Assembly: GCA_002897115.2 (NCBI GenBank)
Contig: BCIH01000020.1
Location: 1,986-65,985, forward strand
DNA from: Prototheca cutis
Taxonomy: Eukaryota; Chlorophyta; Trebouxiophyceae; Chlorellales; Chlorellaceae
Reading direction: 5' to 3'
DNA length: 64,000 nt
The notes beneath the pieces are model-generated. The model did not search any database, was not told where the DNA came from, and saw only the letters and a program-made list of their open reading frames with translations. Position 1 is the stretch's first letter. Each line of letters opens with the position of its first letter. This document shows, one piece after another, positions 33,263-44,439 of the stretch. The translations under genes and the position numbers were made by a program.

Positions 33263-34804
33263 ATGGTACTGGATCCTTTGCGTCAGCCGGCCTGGGGTCG
33301 ATGGCAGGGGTTGCGTTGCCTGGTGGTTGGTGGCTTGGCCCACCGGCCCTGCACGCCCCTGCCCGGCCTTGCGGCGCGGGCCAGCGGCGGCGAGGCGCCG
33401 TCCTCCCTCCATTCCATCTCCCACTTTTCATGCGTGCGAGCTAAACGCCTGGACCAGCTACGGGAGGACCTTGCCGCATGCCGTGCTGCGCCGCCGCTGG
33501 CGCTCCCCCCGCCGGCCCCGCTGCCCGGCCGGCCCGAGGAGTTGGAGGGCACCGCCTCCAACGCCGTTCCCTTCCCAGCAGGCACGGACGTAAAGGGCCT
33601 GCCCGGTCCACTGCCGCGAGCAGAGCGCGTGCATGCCTGCCTGCCGTGGCTGTTCCTGGCACTGGGCCGCCCCGACCGCGCGGGGCTGGAAGCCCTGGCC
33701 AGTGCACAGGGCCTGCCCAGCCTCCGCCTGGTGGACCTTTCCCGTTTTGCCGAGGGATCGGTGTCATGTCTGCCGCCGCACGTGCGGTGGGTGGGCCCGG
33801 AGCGCACGCCTGGGTTGTGCTTGGCTGCGGCGACGGCACTGGGCCGCCTGGCTGCCCGCGCCACCGCGGCGGGGTCCGGCGCCGAGGACAGACGCGCCGC
33901 GCTGGCCATGGTCCACCCACGGCATGCAGGGTTTGCTGCAGAAGTGCTGTGCTTGACGCTGCGTCTGCGATGGGGGATGCCCGAGGCCGAGGCCGCCGAG
34001 GCTGCCAGCGCTCTGTGCGGCGCGGCGCCGTCGCCCGAGCAGACGGCCGCATGTGCGGCCGAACTGACGGCGTTCTTTTACGGCTGGACGCGGCGCGTCA
34101 ACCTGGTCTGGCCCTATGGTGGCAGCTGCGTGGAAGTTGTGGGGGACCTCGTCGGCGGGTGGCACTGCCGCGTACCCCTCCGCTACAACCACTGGCGCCG
34201 GGAATGGCGGCTCCAGCTCCTGGTAAGGATGGAGTGGGGGTGCCTGGGGGGTTGGATGCTGCTCTCTGCATGCGTACTCTCAAGATGCAACAGCGCATAC
34301 CAATGCACAGAGTGCCATGCGTGCTTTGCTTGGTAGAAAACGGGTGCTTCCCGGCAGGGAAGGTTATCCTGGGACAGGCAGTGTGACGATGCAGTTGTCA
34401 GGTGCCATGCACTGTACTCTGGGGGACCCAAGCACGGTCATCCGGATGGTCCTGTATCATCTGCGTGACATCACCCTACTACAACTGCACCGCCACTTCG
34501 CAACAACGGTCCACAGGGAGTGATGCCAGGCGTGCACCGGTTCAAGTTTATTGTGGACGGACGGTGGTGCGCCGACTTGAATGGGGCAGTGGAGCATGAC
34601 TTTTGGGGCAACGCAAACAACGTGGTGGTGGTGCTGGGCACTGGGAGTGCCGAGCCAGGTGCCAGCGGCGCAGCACAGGACGGCAGCCAGGAGGCTCCGC
34701 TGTCGAGGGAGACACAGGCGAGCCAGCAGTGCTGCGACGCCCCGTTCACCCCAGAGGCCAAGCTTGGGGCTGCACTGCTAAGTTTCTACTGCAAGATGCA
34801 GTGA
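33263..34804 (+). CDS. CBM48 glucan-binding protein with degenerate dual-specificity-phosphatase-like domain (LSF1/SEX4-like)
   Basis: Exons 33263-34222 and 34517-34804 (415 residues from the provisional ATG 33263; true 5' exons may differ). The C-terminal part is a carbohydrate-binding module 48: VNLVWPYGGSCVEVVGDLVG, CRVPLRYNHWRREWRLQL, then across the intron GVHRFKFIVDGRWCADL and WGNANNVVVVL. The preceding region keeps the shape of the SEX4/LSF phosphatase domain, ending RLRWGMPEAEAAEAASAL, PSPEQTAACAAELTAFFYGW directly before the CBM, the same order as in plant starch phosphatases. Where an active enzyme has HC-x5-R, this protein reads VHPRHAGFAAEV, with no Cys or Arg in register, so catalysis is unlikely. 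A glucan-bound scaffold role, as proposed for LSF1, is inference. Intron 1 of this model is GT..AG, phase 0. Confidence 0.65.
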
Positions 34805-35665
34805 TGGACGAGGGTCATGCTGGGCGCGAGACCAGGCTCAATGCAATAGGACAGCTCATTGCGCGGCATTGTGCTTCACAGACGCCATGCACAGGAAGGC
34901 CTGCTGGAAAGCTGGGCCCTTGCTAGTCAAGTGGATCTACATATGCTAGTAGCTTTAGCTTTTTGTGAATTGTCAGACGAACTGTAAGAGTAGGTGAAAC
35001 GGATCCTGTCGTCGGCCTCCCGTCCTGAATGTCACCGTCGATCAGGGTGGTAGAGCTGGATTCCGACAGATTTTTGGATCACTTTCCGGACGAGGGGAGC
35101 GCACCCATGGCACGGGAAGCTGCACCTCCATGCATAACGCGCGTCGATAGTACGCAGCTGAAAATACCCACAACGCTTTTGATCTAGCCTTGATAGGGGA
35201 CGGTCGGTCCTATTGAGCCACCTGGTCGGCGGAGGAATCCCGGCACTCCGTACCGCACAGGTGGACGGACCACCCAGGACGGTCAGGCCGCTCCTTTCTC
35301 GCCCCTCACACTCCCACAGACACCGTTGTATTTGTATTTTGCCGTGCTGAGACGCAGTCATTCGCGCAGTTTCAGATCCAGAAGCTGGCTGGCATCATCA
35401 TGAACAGGGCGCTGGTGGCCTCAGGGTGTCCTGGAATCGAGATTTTGAAACCTGGCTTGGGAGAGCGGCTGCTTCCCCAGACATGGCTGCCCATCCTGAC
35501 CTCCAGGTGACTCATCCCGGGTGCATGACTTTGTATGGTGGTGCTGGATGTTGCTGTGAGCTCAAGGGCCCAAGTGGACTATTTTCTTGGTCGATCTCCG
35601 CAGTCCCCCGATGATGCTGGTGGGACGAAACTGAGCTGCATTGCCATCCACATGCCCTCTGCTGC
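34805..35665. other. Intergenic region
   Basis: About 0.86 kb between the CBM48 and HNH genes. A stretch at 35371-35511 reads as an open exon-like segment (FQIQKLAGIIMNRALVASG) bounded by cgcag and an AG|GTGACT donor, but it joins nothing recognisable. Confidence 0.35.
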
Positions 35666-37007
35666 ATGCACAGGTCCCTGTGGACACCGAGGAAGCTACC
35701 CCGGAGCTTGAAACCCAGCGCAGTGTCGCACGTCATGCCTGCTCCGGCCAGTACCTGCGCGTCCAAGTCCGAACCGGCCGAAGGCCCAGAGTGCATGGAG
35801 CTCACAGACTCGGTGTGTTGGATGTCTGGAAGATGCCGAGTATTGTGTTGCCTCATACCCCACATGTGCTCCCGTATTTCAACCCTTGTTGTGAGGGCTC
35901 CAACGCCATTGGCGGTCCCAGGCTCCCCATGCCTCACAACATGACCCGTTCCTCACGACTGCAGTGCACACATGCCGTGTTCTCCATGCAACGTTGCCCT
36001 CATCACCCGCTAGCTTCCCACTGACCATGCAGATGCTGGAATCCTTCCGGGCATTGCTGTTGGACAGTGGCTACCGGCCCATCCGTGTCATCAGCTGGAA
36101 GCGGGCGGTCTGTTTGGACTTTGTGGAAAAGGCAGGAAAATAAAAAAAAAAGGGGGGGGGACTTGATCAAACTGTTTTTGTGGTGGTGGCCAGAGACCTG
36201 ATCGGTGGGACTGTCCTGTTGGATGGACAGCGGCTTGCTTGCGTGTCATCACTCCACTCCGGGTCTGGTGGGCCTGAGGTCTGGCCGAGGTCGCGCCAGT
36301 CGAGCATGATGCACGACGAAGCAGCCACGGCCTGATTGCTCCCCTCCTACCACCACCCACCCACCCACACCCACACAGTGTGATGTCCTGGAGTATTATG
36401 ACGTGACCATCCGGTCGGGGTCGGCAGAGCACATGCTTCCAGCTGTACTGCGAAGCAGGAGCTATGCATATGCGCCGCCGCGGTCGGCCCACGTGGCGCT
36501 GACGCGACGCGCCATCCTCCTCAGGGACCGCCACACCTGTCAGTACTGCGGCAGTACCGAGGCGCTGACCCTCGACCACGTGGTCCCGGTATCCAAGGGT
36601 GGGAAATTCACATGGGACAACATTGTCACGTGTTGCAGCTCCTGCAACATGAAAAAGGGCAGCCGGTCGCTGCAGGAACTGCGGTGGAAACTGCAATGCG
36701 GCGCGCCCAGGGTGAGTGAGCCTGAATGGTCGGGTATTCGAACCCGCAGGCCATGCGACAGGTTTCAGTTGTGGTTGACATGCTGGGACATCGCTGGCCC
36801 CGCCACCACACCAGACCACCACCCGCCCCACTCCCCAACAAAACATGCCAGGAGCCTAAAGCGACGGAGTTGGGCCTTGCATTGGGTCCCGACCCCGGGA
36901 TCAAAGACGTCAGCCGCGTACCGGGGCAGTGGGAAGGCTACCTGTTCAACCTGCTGAGCAGAAGCCACTCCCCTTGGACATCGGCCGTGGCGCAAACTGC
37001 ATGCTAA
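35666..37007 (+). CDS. HNH endonuclease (McrA-like family) with N-terminal presequence
   Basis: Exons 35666-35812, 36033-36131, 36379-36711, 36852-37007; 244 residues. Residues 1-30 (MHRSLWTPRKLPRSLKPSAV) are basic and Ser-rich and look like an organelle presequence. The conserved core matches cyanobacterial and plant HNH proteins: LLLDSGYRPIRVISWKRAV, VLEYYDVTIRSGS, then the HNH nuclease with zinc pairs C136-x2-C139 (CQYC) and C168-x2-C171, the catalytic DH at 148-149 (LTLDHVVPVSKGG) and N163. All key residues are present, so nuclease activity is plausible; the biological target is unknown. Intron 2 has a GC donor (AAG|GCAGGA), giving FVEKCDVLEYYD, which aligns without gaps to the family; that intron contains an A10G9 tract. 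Confidence 0.82.
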
Positions 37008-37639
37008 CAGGCTGAATGTTTCAGTTGACGTTTTAGGCCCTTATCGCTGTTGTGTCCAACAGTGTGCCTTCAACCAGGTGGGCGCCTGTTTACCCCCCAA
37101 AGCAGAGGCCAGCCGGCTCGTACAGTCATTCTCTTTGTAGCCTTCCTTTTGTGCCACAAGATGTATGCTCCTCTGTCCCTTCAGATTTTCTTCTGTTTGA
37201 ATGCACGTACCGCTAGGGTGCCCCTTGATGTTCCTTCTCTGTGTGTATCACTGCTCATCACTTCCCCGGGGCCCCCGGGTGTGCCAAAACTCCTCACTCC
37301 ATCTCACATGTGGTGAAGCACATGCAGACGGTGCTCTTTTGTATCCTATGTCTGTCATAACTTCTTTTGCTAACGTGCACAATGAAAATTGTCGATTCTG
37401 TGCTTTTGGCTGAACCACTCTCGCCCTTCTGATCTTCCAGCCTCGGTGTGCACACAAGCGGGGCACCGACATCCACAGGAAAAAAGGGGTAATGGCATCT
37501 CTCCATGCATGCATGGGCATTGTACCGACGACACATTGTCCCAGCGCCGCGCATATTTCGTTTAACAAAATAAGGAAACGACTGCACGGGGCAGGGTCTG
37601 CGAGGTTAGGCGCATCCCTCGCAGAGGAGGCCAGGCGCC
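37008..37639. other. Intergenic region before the Toc GTPase
   Basis: 632 bases, no supported gene; presumed 3' UTR of the HNH gene and promoter of the Toc34-like gene. Confidence 0.4.
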
Positions 37640-40295
37640 ATGGTCGAGTACGAGACCCGACCCACACTTGATCTGGCGGACGATGCTCCCCAGCAGGCCC
37701 AGCCTGAAATGGACATGCACGATGCGAAGCTCGATCTTTCTGCATTGAACAAGGAAGCGGTGTCTGATCCCGCGGAGAGTGAGGATGAGCCGATGCACCC
37801 CGGGGCTGCCCCGGTCCCAGTGCGGGGTGAGTGCTGCTTCTGGGGGGAGGGGCCGGGCCTCTGTCGCGCGGGCACTGGTCCCGATCCGTATCCTCCCGGG
37901 TGTCTGCAAACTGTCCAGCGAAATGAACATGCACGCCGCAGGGGCCGAGGATGCAGAGGCTGCCGGCGCCAGCACCGCCGTGTACGACCAGAGAGAGGGT
38001 GTGGACGAAGAGGACGACGATAACTACTTGGATGACGAGATTGAGGAGGACGAAGATGATGACGAGGAGCTGGACGGTGCGGCACGGCAGGTGCTGAGCG
38101 GTGGTGGTGGCGGCGATGGCGGTGGCGGCGGCTTGCCGGCAGGCGCGGAGGGCATCACCATCTACATCCCCGGCATTGGCAACGTCCCGCTGTCCAGCTT
38201 GGGTGCACTGTCACAGCAGTTCCGTGGTCCAGCGCGGCAGGGCCCCCAGCAGGAGGAGGGCGAGCAGGCCTGGTCCAGTTTCAAGACCTTCCCCGTGAGT
38301 GCAGTGGTGGCTGTGTGGCCATGATGATTATCTGCTAGGCTTTGGCAATCCGTTTGAAGAGAGAGAGTGTTTTGTTGTTGTTGTAGTTGTTAGGGGGTGT
38401 TGGGGTGAGGGGAGGGTACTTTGCTGATGGCAAAGTGGATTCAGGAAAGTGGCTTTGGTGCTGCTGGACCTCGCCGCTGTGATACGTCCCCCCCCACCCA
38501 TGACAGCAACGTGCAATCACAACGAACGACTTACCGGCCGATCACAGGAGGAGACGCAGGACGCGGTGTTGGCGTTGACGCAGGCGGCACGCGCGCGGGG
38601 CCAGTCTGGGGCGACGGTGCTGCTGCTGGGCAAGGGCGGCGTGGGCAAGAGCGCGACGGTGAACAGCATGCTGGGCGAGAAGGCGGCGGTGGTGTCCACG
38701 TTCCAGCCCACAGGGGGAAAGCCCGCGCTGTTCACGCGCACGCTGCACGACGGGTTTGCCCTCACGCTCGTCGACACGCCCTCGCTCCTGGAACAGGACG
38801 CCGTGTCCGTTGCGGTGAGAAGCATGATTGACTGGGTGCAGGGTGGGGGTTGGTCTTTTCTTTCTCCCTTGGAGTGCGTTTGTTGTTGGGCCTTGGTCGT
38901 ATTGAAAGGGCGGGCGGTGTGAAGAGTACTGGACCGTTGTCGTGGCGACGGCGGTTGAAAAGCAGCAGTCGCATGCCCAATGATCACCACTGAATTCTCC
39001 AACCATGCGCCTCCCCCCAACCATGTCTTTCATACCCGCCCATCCCTGCAGCGCATGGAGCAGATTGCCAAGGAGCTGGCCGGGCTGAAGATTGATGCCG
39101 TGCTCTACCTGGACCGACTGGATGTCATGGCCACCGACGACGTCGACGAACAGGTGCAAAAGGAAGGGGGGGCTTTTAGCTTCTTTTGTAGAACCTAAAC
39201 GCGCATTTCGATTGCGCTGGGTTCTGTTCCACGTGGATTCTGAGACTGCGCAGAGTTGCATTGTGGACTGATGCGGTGGCACGGCACACAGATCGGGCCC
39301 CGTTCCACCGTGCATCATCCTCCACAACAACGACAACTCCAGGTGATTGACCAGTTGACTGCGCACTTTGGAGCGTCGCTGTGGGACCAGGGGATCCTGG
39401 GCCTGACCCGGGCAACCGAGACCGCAGCGCCCCAGGGCACACCATTTGATGCCTGGGTCGAGCACCGCTCAGATCAACTCCAAGCCCTCATAGCCAAGGT
39501 GGGCAGTTTTCAGAATTTTCCTTCTTTTTTTTTGGGGGGGGGGGCACCAGGGTCGTCGTGGGGGTACGAATGAGAGGGACACATTCCGTTCACTGCATTG
39601 TGTGATGGTTGAGGCAAGTCATCAACGGTGACAGCCGAATATGTGGGGATTCGTCGGCCATTCTCGACTCACCCCTGGCCTTTCCATTCACGGAGAATTC
39701 CCTCAAATGGCATCCCATCGTCCCATCCAGGCACGGCGTGACTACGCCCCTGCCTCGTCCAAGGGGGTGCACCCCATGCCGCTGCCCGTGGCGCTGCTGG
39801 AGAACCATTCGCTGTGCCCCCAGAATGCGGCTGGCGAGAAGCTGGTGCCCGGCGAGCGGCCCTGGCTGACGGAGTTGTTTGAGTGGATTGCCGGGGTCAT
39901 CAATGCGACGCCCGCGCCATACGTTCACGACCCCGTGGCCGCGGGCCGCGCTGCAAATCCCGACCGCAGGCACAAGTGGCTCATCCCGCTGGTCCTCGCT
40001 GCTCAGCTCGGTCTCAAGCTTCTCTTGGACCGCCTTCTGGAGCACGATCGCCGGATGGGCGACGAGGACGGGCCGTACCCAAAGGAACGCCTGCGTCTCG
40101 AAAAGAAGATTGGCAGAATCGGTGGCAAGGTGCTTTTTGTTTTGTCGGTTTCAACGGATGATGGGTCTGCACTGTGCGTCTGATGCTCGGCACTGCTCAT
40201 CGATGCAGCGCCCGCCCGGCGGCTACAAAACTTCATGCCACCCTCCAAGACCGCGATTTTTGATCATCTTGCAGCAGCGGGAGGACTGGGAGTGA
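37640..40295 (+). CDS. Chloroplast outer-envelope preprotein receptor GTPase (Toc34-like) with acidic N-terminal extension
   Basis: Exons 37640-37826, 37942-38294, 38548-38814, 39052-39153, 39343-39498, 39731-40129, 40209-40295; 516 residues. Residues 1-180 are an acidic, low-complexity region (long D/E run around 90-110, then Gly-rich), comparable to the A-domain of Toc159 but short. The G domain (about 181-410) has the Toc/AIG1 features: GKGGVGKSATVNSMLGE (P-loop 208-215), STFQPTGGKP, TLVDTPSLLEQD, AVLYLDRLDVM (the Toc DRLD signature), LTRATETAAP and LLENHSLC. A hydrophobic helix WLIPLVLAAQLGLKLLL (about 438-454) near the C-terminus is the expected tail anchor. It binds transit peptides at the Toc translocon. 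The last exon (RPPGGYKTSC) is the least certain. All introns are GT..AG; intron 5 has a T9G11 run. Confidence 0.9.
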
Positions 40296-40641
40296 GTGCT
40301 TTGGGACCTGATCGGAATGCTCCATGGCAAGCCCACTGCATAGGAGCCCAGTCCTACAAGCATGTGTATTGGCCCAATGCGGGACAAAGGCCCTATACGC
40401 CCATGACTGCTATGATCGTGTCTGCTTTCATGGGAGATGGCCCAAACTCTCAGGTGCAATCCCCCCCTGGCCCAGTCGTGCCTCCGCACCACTGGAACTT
40501 TGGAGCTGAAATTCCCTCTCATAAAAAGAAGAGGCAGCAGAGTGACAGGAAACAAGGGGCAGGGAAGGGCAGGGGTGGAATGCAGCAGACGCCGTTCCTT
40601 GCAGGTTCCCACCAGCAGAAGGGGTGTTTTTAAACTCCCCT

Positions 40642-41893
40642 TCATGCCTGCGGCTGGCTTCGACCACCACGGGCGCCGCCCCGACCACCGCGGTTCCCAC
40701 CCTCGCCACTACGGCCACCACCCCCCCGACCACCCTCGCCCCGGCCGCCGCCCCGGCCGCCACCCTCGCCCCGGCCGGGTCCCCGTCCGCGCCCACGGCC
40801 TCCAAAAGCAGGTGTCCGCTCTGTCAGGTGTGTGAGGAAAGGTTGTGTATTGGGTGATCCCGTCTGAAGTGCGGTCAGCACACAAGCGCATGAAAGGGCC
40901 TCTCGGCTGCCAGGCACCCACTGCTACAGGTCAGCACCCCGCAACTGCTACAGGTCAGCACCCCACCATGCAGCATGACACGCAACGATCCGTAACTCCA
41001 CCACACGCACCTTCCCGCCTAAATGTCTGTTCCTTGGCCTTGTCCAACACCTGTGGGCAGCCGGATGATCCATGGTGGGATTGTAGGTATACCCCCCTTG
41101 GCAGCTCCACCGACACTGGTCGGCTTTGCCAGACACACAGGCATAACGGCCCATCCCATGTCAGCTGCAGCTGAAAGCTGCCAATTTCAGGTGCAGCTTT
41201 CAGCAGCCAACGCCTTTTGCAGCTCGCCGCACAAAGAGCCCTAGTCACAGTTGCAGTCAAGCAACATGTACACGCATCTGAATGCCCCCGTTCGTCAGGG
41301 ACACACCTCCCCCCGCCCACCTCATCAGGCACACGCAGGTACTTGATCGTGTTTCCCCTGACATAGACCTCCGGCATCCGCCAGAACTTGTCGCCATCCT
41401 GCGGACAGGAATGGCTCGGGGGAGATCGTGAACACACTGCACAACAATCACATACTTGCCTGGACCAGAGCGCACTGACATTCACACCACAATGTCCATG
41501 CTTCAAATTTCAAGAAAAACATCAAAACCAAGTCCGAGTTGCGGCAGCGTGCGCTGATGATGGCTCATGTCAGCCACGTCCGGTCCCATTACGTTGTCGT
41601 TCCCCTCCTCCCTCATCAGACCTTTGATGTGCAAATGACCTCGCGGAGGTGGACGTTCATCCACGTATCGCACAGCACCAGGTGTCCATTATAGGTTTCG
41701 CCACTCTTCAGCTCGATCAGCTGCGGTGATTGGCGGTGGTGCCTGTCGGCTCCAGCAACCGTCCAACAGAGGTTGGACACTGAGGCCGCACATTGCAGCG
41801 TTTAAATGCCTCAACCCAACGATCATATCCTTAACGAACAAGGCCTACCACTGGGTGACCCTGGGCGGTCTTCAGAAGGGCAAGAGGCAGCAT
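40642..41893 (-). CDS. LSM4: Sm-like protein LSM4 with RGG tail
   Basis: Exons (minus): 41893-41849, 41720-41622, 41398-41321, a short exon near 41208-41183 (uncertain edges), 40820-40642. LSM4 is a subunit of the LSM1-7 and LSM2-8 rings in mRNA decay and U6 snRNP. The Sm fold is complete: [35 protein letters not shown] (Sm1), [34 protein letters not shown] (Sm2, with the RGN motif), LRVPDE. Arg- and Gly-rich sequence follows ([33 protein letters not shown]), the usual RGG tail. The short fourth exon was fitted to give LQKALAAEK before RTPAFGG; its splice sites (gcggcgag acceptor, GAAA|GCTGCA donor) are weak. The start ATG overlaps the palindrome CAGCATGCTG. It is divergent with the Caprin-like RGG gene. 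Confidence 0.9.
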
Positions 41894-42221
41894 GCTGCCT
41901 CTGCCTTCGTGGGGTCCCTGTCGAGCACCGAAGATCACCAGCTGCACTCGATGACGCCTCCCACGCTGGGTTAATGAAATAGAGAATTAAACACTTGGAA
42001 TTTCTTGTGACCAGAAGGGCGAGAAGGGCGATCGTTCCCACTGCCACCCAATTCCCGTGCTAGTGCTGCCAAAACTGAGGGCGACGGATTGTTCCAAAAC
42101 AGCGCTCGTTTCCAGGGAGCCGTCACCAACTGGGGCCAAATCGCGCTCGGGCCCGTCGCCACACCCCTTTCAAGCTTGTATTCTTTTCATTTTTATACAA
42201 ACTTGGCACTCGTCATTGACC
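41894..42221. promoter_or_regulatory. Shared upstream region of LSM4 (-) and Caprin-like gene (+)
   Basis: 328 bases between the two divergent start codons; bidirectional promoter inferred from spacing. The plus strand carries TTTTCATTTTTATACAAAC just before the Caprin-like start, a possible TATA-like element. Confidence 0.4.
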
Positions 42222-44439
42222 ATGGCTGGCGAGACCATGGTGCGGGGACTCAGCAACGGGAACGTGATGGACGTGGACCAGGGGTCCCCCGTCAACGTCA
42301 TCCTGGCCAAGCGCCTCCGAGCACTGCGCAAGAAGCTGCGGGGTGTGGATGAGATTGAGTCAAAACGGGTGGCTGGCAAGGTCATGAACGCTGATCAGGT
42401 GAGTCGGGCTGGGGCCAGGTGGGCTGTTGGGAGCAGGTGATCACCTTGCACCGGCACCCTCGCTCCCGGGGGAATGCGGCAAGCCCGGACCTCATGGTAC
42501 CCCCACAGGAAGCGGCATTGAATGGCAGGGCCGCGCTGGAGGCCAGCATTGAAGAGCTGGAGCGCACCGCCAAGGTCATCATGGCGCCACTCGAGGAGGA
42601 GCGTGCCGCCGCGCGGGCAGAGGGCGAGGCTGCTGCGGCGGCTTCCTATGGTGGGTGCTGTGTATTGCAGGGTTTTTTTCGTTGAGGGGAATTTCCTGGG
42701 GAGCCTGTTCCCTGTGCCCCCACAACACCGTGGCGCATGGCGGGCTGCGGAGTGATGGTTGGCGTTAGCCTGCGTGCATACGAGGGGAGCTGCATATGCC
42801 ATGCTCACAGCACAGCATTGAGCACACATACAGATGCACAGACACACAAACACATCCCCAAACACCGCAGTCCCGCCGCCACCAGCCAAGAGCAACGAGG
42901 AATGGGCCGCAGAACGCGAGGCAGCGGTGGCCGCGGCGGTGGAGGCGGCGCGGGCCCCGCTGCTGCAGGAGCTCGCCGAGGCCCGGGCAGCGGCTGCTGC
43001 CGAGGCCTGCACGGCCCGGGCCGCAGCCGACGAGCGCGAGGCCGCGGCCGCGGCGTCGGGCCGCGCGCTGGTTGGCCGGCTGCTGGACCTGCTGTACTAC
43101 GCGGCCGTGCTCGACCCGTTTGCGCTGCAGCACGACGTGGCGCACTACGAGCGCCACGTGTGCCTCGTGCACGCTGCGCAGGCCGGATCGCCGCTGTCAC
43201 CGGCCGAGATCAGCAGCCTGGCCGTCTTCTCTCGCATGGTCACCTCCCGTGTCTTCAACTCCCACCTCAGCCACGCGGCACGTCGGCGTTCGTTCATTTT
43301 TTTAAATGTGTTGATTATTCTGGAGAGAGGGGGGATGGACATGGCAAGCCTGTCTGTACACCGCTCCGAGACCCGATACATCCCCCCCTTCCCCAACACA
43401 CACACACTCGGAAGCACACACACGCTCTAACCTTGTGCAGGAGGCGCTGGGGCTGGCCAAGGAGATTGCTGTGCGTGCGCTGACGACGCCCGGCGAGGTC
43501 GTGCTGGGCGAGTCGACGACGGGCGAGGACCTGCTGGAGACGGTGCGCCGCATCTCGGCGCTGGACTATGTCACCCTGGTCCCCAACCTCCAGGCCGCGG
43601 GCACCGACGTCATTGGGGCCATGCCATTGGGCCTGGGCGTGCCAGCGGTGGCGGCCGCCGCGCCGGGGCACATGCCACCCCGCGCCGGCTCACGTGGGCC
43701 CGCGGCGGGCGGTGCGCCGCACCCCGGGTCGCGTGGCGATGGTGCCGCCATCAGCGTCGGGCCGACCATTCGCCAGCCCTCGCCGGCGGCCGTGGAGGGC
43801 CCGGTCCCGCAGCCTGAGCCTGTGGCGCCCGAGCCCATGGCACCGCCGGCGGTGGGCCCACTCTCGAATGGCACCCCTGCGGCACATGTTCTGGCCGAAG
43901 AGCAGCAGCCCCAGGAGCAGCAGTCGCAGCCGCTGGCCTCCATCCCCGCTCAGGCACCGACGGGTCCCAGCCTGGTGGAGCGGTTTTTCGGCAACTCGCG
44001 GAGGACCTCGTCCGGGTCGGGTGAGGTAGTGCTGGAGAGTGGTCGCCCACAGCCCCGGGACAAGCCCGCTGGGGAGGCTGTGCCGTCGACTGGCCAACAG
44101 CCGTCCAAGGATGCAGCGCCTGCGGAGCAGGTGCGTGCTCCCGTTCCCACGACGGCGTCCAAGCCCACCGTGATTGCGGTGCCCATTAGCGCGGTGCGTG
44201 ACGCCGGGCCGGGAGGCGCCTATGGCCGCGGCCGGGGCGGCACCGGCGGGCGACAGGGTGCCGGGCCCGCTGGACCGACTGGCGGCCGGGGCAGGTACGG
44301 AGGACGGTACGGCGGCGGCCGGGGTCGCGGCGGCGCGCAGGGCGACCAGCAGCAACAGCAGCAGAGCGGCGGCTACCGTGGCGGCCGGGGGGGGAGGCCG
44401 GGGCCCAACCGTTCCGCCACCCCACCCACGCAGCAGTGA
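42222..44439 (+). CDS. Caprin-like coiled-coil protein with RGG-rich C-terminus
   Basis: Exons 42222-42398, 42509-42650, 42871-43277, 43441-44439; 574 residues. The N-terminus (VNVILAKRLRALRKKLRGVD; ESKRVAGKVMNADQ; AALNGRAALEASIEELERTA) resembles the first helices of Caprin-family RNA-binding proteins. An Ala/Glu-rich coiled coil follows (about 107-170), then a helical region (LVGRLLDLLYYAAVLDP, VRRISALDYVTLVPNL), then about 170 residues of Pro/Ala/Ser-rich sequence and an RGG/RGR and Gln-rich tail (YGRGRGGTGG; RGRYGGRYGGGRGRGG; QQQQQQSGGYRGGRGG). RNA binding and a role in RNP granules are inferred from the RGG tail and the Caprin resemblance. Intron 3 has a GC donor (GCG|GCACGT), the only choice compatible with the phase of the last exon. 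Confidence 0.6.

Noticed and set aside
36725..36750. GGGTTCGAATACCC on the minus strand as a possible tRNA T-loop
   Set aside because: Stem and loop sizes are wrong and it lies within an intron of the HNH gene without the rest of a cloverleaf.
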